Positions 56,370-64,000 of a stretch of DNA of 64,000 nt are shown in pieces (within the stretch, counting starts at the first letter, position 1; the number at the start of each line of letters is the position of its first letter). Both the position numbers and the translations under genes were made by a program. Under the pieces are notes generated by a model. That model was not told the origin of the DNA and ran no database searches. It was given only the letters and a program-made list of their open reading frames with translations. The DNA comes from Ischnura elegans (Eukaryota > Arthropoda > Insecta > Odonata > Coenagrionidae): contig NC_060253.1 of the NCBI RefSeq assembly GCF_921293095.1, positions 81,877,992 through 81,941,991 of the forward strand, written 5' to 3'.

Positions 56370-57369
56370 GTTGACGCCATTTGAGACGATTTTCTGTTTC
56401 CATCTTCCAACCTTTTACTCCTCTTATTGACAATGTATTCAACAATTGATTTCACATGTATGCACTCTTCTATTGACCTAAGAATCTTCTCGGTGACTTG
56501 CTGTGAGAAGATGATAATGCACTTGAAGTAGTATGGATTAGAGTAGGGGGAGTAGCTAGGATCCTATTTAGTGAAAATGGGCACCCATCATACGTATCGC
56601 ATGGCATGGAGAATCATGAGCGCTGGAGGAAAAAGTAGGCAAGTATTAAAATATTTCATATCAAAATATTTTTAACTTGATTCACCTGTAAATCGTCACT
56701 GAACTTCCCTTGAATGATTTCTCTTGACTCTTCAATGTGCAGGGGTAATGGACCATTTTGCATATTGTATGCTTGTCGAGCTATAAATACCTCATTACCT
56801 TCGAGGCACTTGAGGTGTGTTGGAACCAAGGTAGTGATGCCATCACTACTCTACTGATGCTTACTTCAAGATACTATATTATTCTTTGTAATCGGCCTGT
56901 AGAGGACTAGACAGTCAAGTAGAAACTAATTGTTTGGCCTTTACAATTTAGTAGATACTATTTTGAAATCTGTCAGAACAGCCAGAAGCACGCTGAAGTT
57001 GCACAATGTGTTCTATGTGACCACTCCTCTTCTCTTCTCTAAAGAGTAAGACCTTCCTGTCTTATTTAAGCAATCCTATGCTCCCTTCTACCTACTGTCA
57101 TTAAATAAGAGGAAACTTGTTACCTCTCATGCCACTAGGGATGCTTACGTTATACTTGGAAGTTCCACAAGCATTAGCAAATGCCATAAGAGCAAACATA
57201 TGTCAATATAAAATATGATGTTATTATTTCCCATAACATTATTTGGATAGAAAGGAAAAAAAGATAATATTTGAAGCGAATGCTTCATAAGTTTTTAGGG
57301 GTGTGACACTCCAGCTTTGGTGGAATTTCGAACAAAAAGGTAAAGTCTAGCATTCTACATTTTTTGCTA
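56370..57369. other. Unannotated stretch
   Basis: AT-rich; no gene recognised. Confidence 0.4.
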
Positions 57370-57824
57370 CTACATTAGGCCACCCCCTCTCCCTTGGGCT
57401 ACAACCTTGTCACGGCGGAAAGGCTTGCGCACTCCTATGACCCATAGAGCTGCACTGGTGGCATTAATTAAAATTATTCTTGGTAGGGCCACCCATGCCA
57501 GATAGGTCGAAGGGTAGGAGCCAGATGAAAGGTTGTCCATGTGATGGTGTCACATGGAAAACACTGTTGGAATGAAAGTGGGAAGCCCTACCAACTATCT
57601 CTTCCCTGAAAATATGGAGTGCAGCCAAATGAACCTCGGAAACTCATCGACCGGAACCCGTCCGCAAAAGGTGGATGTCGGTCACGGCAGCGAGGTCGGC
57701 AAGGTCCTCAGGGTCGTCAACATGCAAAATCCATGCAGAAACTTATCATCATCAACAGCAGCAGCAATGAAGACAGAAGAAATGAAGACTAAGAAGATGG
57801 AGAGGAAGAAGTCTGCTATAAATG

Positions 57825-58181
57825 CAGGGACATAGAATGTGAGGACAATGATGAGGGTGGGGAAGTTAGAAAATATCAAGAGGGAAATGGATAAAGGGAG
57901 GATACATATCTTAGGATTATGCAAGGTGAGGGATGGGGGGACTATTGGAGTGATGGTTATAGGGTTATATACAGTGGTGGGGAGGAAAGCCAGCGAGGGG
58001 TAGCTTAAGTATTAAATGGGAAGGGGGGTAAGAGTGTGGTAGGTAGGGACCAGGTAAGGGATAGGATTCTGGTGGTTGAAATTGAGGTGCGGCCCACAAA
58101 CCTTGTGGTGGTTCAAGTTTACATGCCCACTAGCAATCGTAGGGAAGAAGTAGATGAGGTGTATGAACAGCTCGAGGAAAT
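57825..58181 (+). pseudogene. LINE endonuclease, N-terminal half
   Basis: Reading frames give NVRTMMRVGKLENIKREMDK, RIHILGLCKVRDGG, VVGRDQVRDRILVVEIEV and VVQVYMPTSNRREEVDEVYE. These are the N-W-N-x-R-T / L-G-L-x-E-V-R-W / Y-x-P-T blocks of APE-type endonucleases of RTE-like LINEs. The catalytic Glu of L-x-E-x-R is Lys here, and frame changes occur around 57950-58035. Confidence 0.85.
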
Positions 58182-58501
58182 ACCCACACAGCACACGGAC
58201 ACCTTTCGGACATCCGGTGATTGTCCGCCAAGTGGCCTATGGACATCCTACGGACAGCCGAATTCATACAAAATGATGTCCGCTGCAAGTCCGCATGTCA
58301 GTAAAAAAGGTGGCCTATGGACGACCTGAAATTGTCCGCTCTGGACACCTTGAGGACACGTTTAGGTTAGGATTGCATTTTGTTCGATACAAATAAATAA
58401 TAGGTCCAGACAAGAATTTAAATAAATAAGGCATCAATTCCATGCACAATATTTATTTGGCTTCTTAAAATAATACAATGCAAGAAACTACATACATATT
58501 A

Positions 58502-58605
58502 TTAAATTTTCTTCTTCCCCTGCAACCGCTCCTTGGCGTGCCTTAGCCAGTTTTGGATGGCAACCTCCACATCTTTTTCAGCGGTCATGCTCTCCTGCAC
58601 TGCTC
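58502..58605 (-). CDS. Terminal exon C of the element's gene
   Basis: After acceptor ttattacag, the frame (entered with two bases completing a codon) reads AVQESMTAEKDVEVAIQNW, LRHAKERLQGKKKI and stops at 58502-58504. An AATAAA on the minus strand lies about 45 bases further (58452-58457). It is homologous to exon B and starts in the same phase, so the two could be alternative last exons. The basic Lys-rich end may be a nuclear localisation signal. Family unknown. Confidence 0.5.
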
Positions 58606-59949
58606 CTGTAATAATGAAGTATATAAACATTTCATTGTAGCAAGAAATTGTATCTTGTACGTAACAAGCAGATTACATAAGACAGGACGCTACAGTCTTA
58701 TTAGTCACGTGTTTAACATTCTTAAGGTTTCAAAATTAGGAAACCTGTCCATTAGAGGCTGAATACATTTTACAAACTTTTCTTTAACTTTTTCTTGTTC
58801 TTAAATAAGAAAAGATTTTGAGTAAAAATATTAATATGTTAGTAATGTATACATTATGATTAAGAACATTTTTCATAGAATTGTTGAACTAGATTTTAAT
58901 CCCAAATATGAGAAGACTGTTTGCCTGTTAGACCCTGGTGCACCATCTAGAAAAAAATTCTTTGATCCATCCTTGCCAGACAGCTAAGTAGAGGTCTCGA
59001 AAAAGATATTGGAAAAAGCATTCAAATGGAGGATAATATTTCTGAACAATTGGTCTCTGCTTGAAGATTATGACTACACTAGAGTGAATTGTGTTACATA
59101 AGCTGGAGCTAAGGAAGACTAATGCAGAGGAGCTGAATATGATATAGGAGTAAAGGAAACTAGAAAATTTAAAGGAGGAAGTTTAAGTGGACTAGATCTC
59201 TTGGGATTAGTGTGAAAACAGCCACACTGATTTGGCACACAAACCACTTAGCTGCATTGGCCGAGATGCAACTTAAAAAAAATAGAAACTTTGAAAAACT
59301 AGCAAAAACTTGCTGTAGTTAAGGCCATTCCATGATTTAGATCTCCGAATTCTTCCAATCTTAATAATTAAAATAGATCTTCTAATGTAGTCTGGTATCG
59401 AGGCAAAAGTGAAAACCTAGCTCACTGGCAATATTCACATTTCGACAGAGACATAACAGGTGAATAGCAGCTAAAGCCTGCTGTGAGCTACTGAAATTTC
59501 TATAGCTCCTACAACAACACCTACTTCAAAACATCTTAGTTAGCTAGAGCTACTAGAAAATAGTAGCTTCTGTAGTACTGTGCAACTACCATCCCTGTTG
59601 AATAAGTTATCCCATTCTTAAGTTCTACAGGTGTTATACATCGAACTTTTATAGAGCATGAGATCCTTTTCAACCATGTTTTTGGTAATTATACCTCCCA
59701 TATGCAGAACAAAAATTGTTTTCAAATGTTTGAATTACTTGGTAGTGGAATCTGCATCTGAAAATAATACATAACAATACTATTTTCTCTACCTTTAGCA
59801 TGGAAGGGTGAACCTTGTATTACAAGATGTTCAATAATTATTTAAATTTACTTTATATGAGCTCCCTTAACAGGAGCAACTTGCGAAAAAAGTATCCAGA
59901 CCAAAATTATTCCTCCTTGCCCAAACCTATATAATAATCAAACGAATAC

Positions 59950-60053
59950 TTACACCTCTCTCTCATGCCTTGCTTTAGCATGTTCCAGCCAACTCTTCAC
60001 TGTAACTTCCACACTAGAATTGGTGGCTGTATCGTCCTGGTTCAGAGCAACAT
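59950..60053 (-). CDS. Terminal exon B of the element's gene (paralogue of exon C)
   Basis: After acceptor ttctttacag, the frame (two bases completing a codon) reads VALNQDDTATNSSVEVTVKS, WLEHAKARHEREV and stops at 59950-59952; a gtaagt-like donor overlaps the stop. It resembles exon C at V-E-V-x-(V/I)-x-x-W-L-x-H-A-K-x-R, and both share the entry phase. A tandem exon duplication with divergence is the simplest reading. Confidence 0.5.
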
Positions 60054-60699
60054 CTGTAAAGAATGAAGACAAATAAGTATACAGACAATTATAAGAAGAG
60101 AGACATACAAACTTATAAATAGAAATAGGAACTAAATAAAATACAGATAAGGTATTTTTATTCAACTCCACTACATGAAAGCTATAGTCAGTAAATGCCT
60201 CCAGGTAAATATATCAGGTTCACGATACTCTACACCAAAATGTGTACCGATGGCTGTACGAAAAGATGCACAAGTTCTATTTTCTGGGTATAAGATTTCA
60301 TGCAGCAGTTTGAGCAAATAAATGAACCATGTAACATAGCCGTAAGGTTTGTTTACACAATATATCACTTATAATTAGACCTTGTTTAGATTCATCCCAA
60401 GTTTCTTACAGTCGTCCTATAGTTTCCACTAAATTAAATGCATGGATGACTAATAGCACAGTTACTTAGTTTGTAGTTAAATTAGTTTATAATTTAGTAG
60501 GTTAGCAAAGTTGGGCAGAAAAAATATATTAAACGCTATAAAAGTTACGTCGGCATTGTAATTTTTTAATCCCTAAGCCTTATCTTTACTGACATAATAG
60601 ATCATTTATTTATTTAGGACCTAAAATTTTTAATTATTAACCTAGTTCCATCAAACAGATAAAGAGTATAAAAACTTTTTGTAAAAAGGCTAAACATTG

Positions 60700-60890
60700 G
60701 TGGTTATCCTATCATAACCTTAATCGCCATATCCTATCATAACCCTTCGACCTGAAGACGCTGGCAGGATAGCCAGCGAAACTGTTGTCAACCAACAATC
60801 TGACGCGGAAGAAAACCCTGGAGAAATGCAGAGATCAAACCATCGCCGCGGAAACCTACGCTCTAACATCCTATCATAACATTAATGTTC
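60700..60890 (+). repeat. Hairpin with hammerhead-like core and repeated ATCCTATCATAAC
   Basis: ATCCTATCATAAC occurs three times (about 60706, 60731, 60869). Between them lie CTGAAGA (60752-60758), a hairpin CGCTGGC-AGGATA-GCCAGCG (60759-60778), then GAAAC (60778-60782) and GTC (60787-60789). The order CUGANGA, stem II, GAAA, short stem III, GUC is that of minimal hammerhead ribozymes found in retroelements. Stem II overlaps the G of GAAA, and stem I is not evident, so it is degenerate or coincidental. Confidence 0.3.
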
Positions 60891-61507
60891 TTTTTCGATG
60901 CGTGCGTGAATATACATATCAAAAGAAATCACACGGTGTACTCCGATTTCAAAGAATTAATAATTTACGTGAAACCTATTAATCATATATGCGTGTTGCA
61001 AAATCCCCCGGTTACACGTAAGTACAATTCCTAGTTATATATATATATTTTAATATCACGAGATGTGGGTCAATTCCTAGTTATATTTATTGCCAAGAAC
61101 CCTACTTGATTTGATTTAGGAACGGAACCAAACGGACCGTTCGGACAACAAATTCAGCCGTAGCCTACGTTATCAAAACAACAGGTTCTATTTTATACGC
61201 TAGCACTTACATTATTTCCTATACGTTCTCGCGTACAGAGACTATAGTACAAGAACTTCCACTTTAAATTATATCATGTAAACAAGGAACAAAAGCGAAA
61301 ATTTCACCATGAACAACGGAAAAAGACGCTACCTTTAGTTGCCAAGTAACGGTTTTACCGAGACGGTCATGTTGTTCCAAGCAGAGCCATATTTTTCCTC
61401 GAGATGTTACAGGCTGAGTTATAAGAAATATAAGGAGCATGCGGAAACACTATACTGCCGACAGTGAACGCCAAGAAAAAATTATTTGGATGTCACATCA
61501 AACTTAC

Positions 61508-61665
61508 TTGGAATACATGTAGCTGCATCTTTGTAACCGCCAAACCACCATGCTGTCTCCGGTGTTCCATTCCGGTTCCTCTGTTGGAAAGGAGGAACGG
61601 AGGAATGTGGAGAATCTGTATCGCGGAGTAGCGGTAGATTCAAAATTCGTTCGCCACCAAAAAAT
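61508..61665 (-). CDS. Internal exon A of the element's gene
   Basis: Between acceptor aattctag and a consensus donor (A|gtaagt) lies an open frame of 52 codons: FFGGERILNLPLLRDTDS, then HSSVPPFQQRNRNGTPET and AWWFGGYKDAATCIP. It leaves one base that can join the two-base starts of exon B or C, so splicing in phase to either is possible. A preceding donor at 61706 (AGAAG|gtaagt) may end an upstream exon whose start I could not find. I do not recognise the protein. Confidence 0.5.
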
Positions 61666-62044
61666 CTAGAATTTCAATATAAAGTAAAGGTACGGCAGTA
61701 CTTACCTTCTATTGCCTATCCTTAAATTGGACAATTACAATGTCTAATCTGGGAATGAGGCCATCGATGCCGTGATAATTTTAGGAGAATTCTTACCATT
61801 AAAAATTAAAATGAATTTAAAGCGTTATGTTTCATTAAAATACTTTCCAATCAATCGCCTCTGAGATTTTTTAATCCCTAGAGAGTAAATATTAATTAAT
61901 CAATAAGTTGAAAGAGTTCATTTAACCTGCAGGAATGGAATGTCCCCGAGACGGCTACGCGACGTCGGCAGGACATTGGTACATAATATAAAATTTCAGT
62001 AAAAATCGATAAATTGCATTATTCCTGTTGTTAATTTTTGTAAA

Positions 62045-62400
62045 AGTTGCTAAATTTAAGTAATTTTTATAATCATGAAAGAGTACGGGTTTATTGTTCA
62101 TCCAACGCTTCTCAACCGTACAACATGCGGAAATTTTTAATTTTTTGAAAATTGCTAAAATTGTTGCTAAATTTGTTAAAACTTTAAAAATTGTTATAAA
62201 TAATGTAGAGAGTCATAAGTTCGTTCAATTGTTGTTGTTTAACCCGTAAGGCATGTAGAAATTTTTAACGCTCGTAAATGTTACTTAAATTGTTGCTAAC
62301 TTTGTTTAAACTTAATTAATTGTTATAAACAATGTAAAACTTAAAAATAGCGTACATTTGTTGTTCTTAAACTATAGAAGCGGTAAAAATGTCAAATTTT
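62045..62400 (+). repeat. Degenerate tandem repeat, about three units of 115-125 bp
   Basis: Blocks such as TTGCTAAATTTGTTAAAACT, TTATAAATAATGTA, TTTATTGTTC/TTCAATTGTTG and ATGCGGAAATTTTTAA recur near 62045, 62160 and 62285 inside the right part of the 4.67-kb element. Confidence 0.55.
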
Positions 62401-62847
62401 TTTTTTCGTTAAATAGTTTATAATTTCCTCCCAGAGTCCACACTCCAACAAGAGGATTACACTTGGTTACCTAAAATAATCCTCAAAATAACTCTTCCTC
62501 CACGAAAAATTTCCTCTTCCTCGATCGGGAGGAAGTATTCTGGCTTCAGAAACGAGAGAGAGTTTTTTTCTTTCTCCCTTCTCCTACACTCCCTACTCGG
62601 AGGAGGATCTCGAGACTTTCTCTCGGAGTTCCTCCTTGAGGAGGTGAGTGAGGAAACCAAAACTCCGAAACCCTGCATAATGGGACACTAGCTGGACGTC
62701 CGCTGGACATCCAAGATAGGACAGTGTGCGGACGGATGGCCAGGACAGCCGGCGGATGTCCTCTGGCTGTCCTGAAAATCCGCGGACACTGAGAGGACGC
62801 GACGGACGCGCAGCGGACGTCCTCTGGCAACGATGTGCTGTGTGGGT

Positions 62848-63980
62848 AATTAGAGACATCACGGGTAAGAAAAATCTGGTAGTGATGGGGGACTGGAATG
62901 CCTCAGTCGGGAAAGGGAGGGATGGACATGATATAGATTTTGGATTAGGAATATGGAACGACAGGGGAGAGAAAGCAGCAGAATTTTGCAGGAGAAACAA
63001 CTTATTCATCACAAACATGTGGTTCAATCATAATAAAGGGCGAAGGTACACAGGGAAAAGTCCAGGGGATGTGGGGAGATATCAAATAGACTACATTATG
63101 GTAAGACAGAGGTTTAGGAATAGTGTGAAAAACTTGTGCAGGTTCCCTTCAGCAGATGCAGATTCAGACCACAACCTAGTGCTCATGCAATGCAACATAA
63201 GTTTCAAAAGACGTATGAAAGTTATGAAGGCGAGGAAATGGAATTTAGAAGTGCTGAAGGGGATTATGAGGAGAGGATATCAGGAATTAGTGGTCAATAG
63301 TATCTGGGAGAAGGGAAATTGGAAGTACACAGACTGTAGAGGTAGGGTGAGATAACATTAAAATAGGAATAGTCAAAGCAGTGGAGAAGTCAATTGGCTA
63401 TGTTGACAGCAGAAGGATAAAGAAGCCTTGGGTTACAGAGGCAATGGTAAAAGAACTGGAGGAGAGAAGGAAGTGGAAGAGAGGGATGCAGAGCAGGGAA
63501 AATAATATATAGGGAACTAAATAATCGATTAAAACGTGAAACTAAGAGGGCAAGGGAGGCTTGGTGGTAAATACAGTGTGAGGAAATGGAAATTTTCCAG
63601 AAGGATGATGTATGCCAAAGTTAAGTCGCTATCGGGCAGCAAAAGAGGACAAGCCATGTCTAAAATTAAGGCTAGAGATGGGAGGATGCCAACCGAGCAA
63701 GAAGAGGTACAGGGTAGATGGAAGGAATACGTGGAGGATCTGTATGATGGAAGGAACAGGCCGGAGAGATTGACTTAAGAGGAGGAAAGTGCGGTGGAGG
63801 AGAATAATCTTGGGCCATGGATATTAGATTCAGAAATAGAGAGAGCACTTTGTGATATGAAGGCTAGGAATGCAGTAGGCGTGGTCAATATCCCGTGTTA
63901 GCTTCTGAAGAATCTAGGGAAGGATAGTAATTAAAGGTTTTTCAAACTGGTACGCAGGGTCTATGAGGAGGGATGTTAGC
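62848..63980 (+). pseudogene. LINE endonuclease C-terminal half and start of RT region
   Basis: Resuming after the transposon, the frame reads RDITGKKNLVVMGDWNASVG, GIWNDRGEKAAEFCRRNN, YQIDYIMVRQRFRNSVKN and SDADSDHNLVLMQCN-like text. The G-D-W-N-A and S-D-H blocks are the catalytic core of APE-type endonucleases. From 63370 broken frames (KKPWVTEAMVKELEERRKW, YRELNNRLKRETKRAREAWW, GRWKEYVEDLYDGRNRPE) lead into the RT domain, whose catalytic motifs lie beyond the window. Confidence 0.88.
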
Positions 63981-64000
63981 CGGAGGATTTCATTAAGATA

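Larger units (their letters stand above)
58182..62847 (-). mobile_element. 4.67-kb DNA transposon with a spliced unidentified gene
   Basis: ACCCACACAGCACA at 58182-58195 is exactly inverted at 62834-62847. Flanks permit two readings: AAT on both sides (3-bp duplication), or TA on both sides with ends CCCACACAG. In both cases the LINE endonuclease frame is rejoined across the site. Subterminal regions are rich in GGACATCC, GGACGTCC and GTCCGC copies, absent from the AT-rich interior. Minus-strand exons at 61508-61665, 59950-60053 and 58502-58605 belong to a gene I cannot name. No DDE motif was recognised. Confidence 0.8.
57370..64000 (+). mobile_element. RTE-like LINE, interrupted by a 4.67-kb DNA transposon and cut by the window end
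   Basis: A 5' leader (CCTTGGGCTACAACCTTGTC, CAGATAGGTCGAAGGGTAGG) precedes an endonuclease-reverse transcriptase frame that is split at 58181/62848. The left part carries the N-terminal half of the endonuclease and the right part (62851-63980) the rest and the start of RT. Stops and frameshifts show that it is not active. Confidence 0.85.

Noticed and set aside
60171-60368. 65-codon minus ORF with an AATAAA just after its stop, inside the 4.67-kb element
   Set aside because: Its splice phase and relation to exons A-C could not be established, so it is not called as an exon.

Overview
The window looks like AT-rich nuclear DNA of an arthropod, probably an insect. Evidence: genes are split by GT-AG introns up to 11 kb, and the sequence is saturated with transposable elements typical of arthropod genomes (Ty3/gypsy, Ty1/copia, jockey-like and RTE-like LINEs, mariner, pogo/Tigger, hAT, PIF/Harbinger). 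There are no prokaryotic signals. The species cannot be named from the sequence.

Host genes are few. The best supported is a five-exon Rab-family small GTPase on the + strand (34834-53952). All five G boxes are present and splice phases are consistent, giving a predicted 194-residue protein with an unusual Cys-x3-Cys end. A second likely gene encodes a 129-residue single-pass membrane protein (CDS 23610-23999). Its candidate 5' exon (ending at 18022) is separated from the coding exon by a young Ty3/gypsy element. An intact tRNA-Asp(GTC) gene lies at 40576-40647, inside material inserted into a dead copia element. A weak promoter/exon candidate pair lies at 3958-5317.

Layout: 1-1620 dead LINE 3' end; 1.6-9.4 kb mostly unrecognised, with a small MITE and a duplicated 60-bp motif; 9.38-12.56 kb a 3.2-kb DNA transposon with TIRs and arrays of subterminal repeats; 13.65-14.43 kb a Harbinger-transposase remnant broken by a hAT element; 16.2 kb a tRNA-like SINE; 18.07-23.37 kb an apparently intact Ty3/gypsy element (LTR-gag-pol-LTR, one difference between the LTRs, clear -1 frameshift site); 24.05-24.29 kb a MITE; 24.5-28.2 kb a dead jockey-like LINE (- strand) carrying a Harbinger derivative with a Myb/SANT-like reading frame; 29.0-31.2 kb another TIR element; 34.8-53.95 kb the Rab gene, whose introns hold hAT, copia, piggyBac-like, pogo/Tigger, LTR and mariner remnants, a satellite and the tRNA; 55.2-56.4 kb a mariner and a hAT remnant; 57.4-64.0 kb an RTE-like LINE split by a 4.67-kb DNA transposon that carries its own spliced, unidentified gene.

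The most novel-looking item is the 4.67-kb element at 58182-62847. It has perfect terminal inverted repeats and a clean target duplication inside a LINE endonuclease domain. Its minus-strand exons include two homologous terminal exons in the same splice phase that encode variants of a W-L-x-H-A-K-x-R motif.
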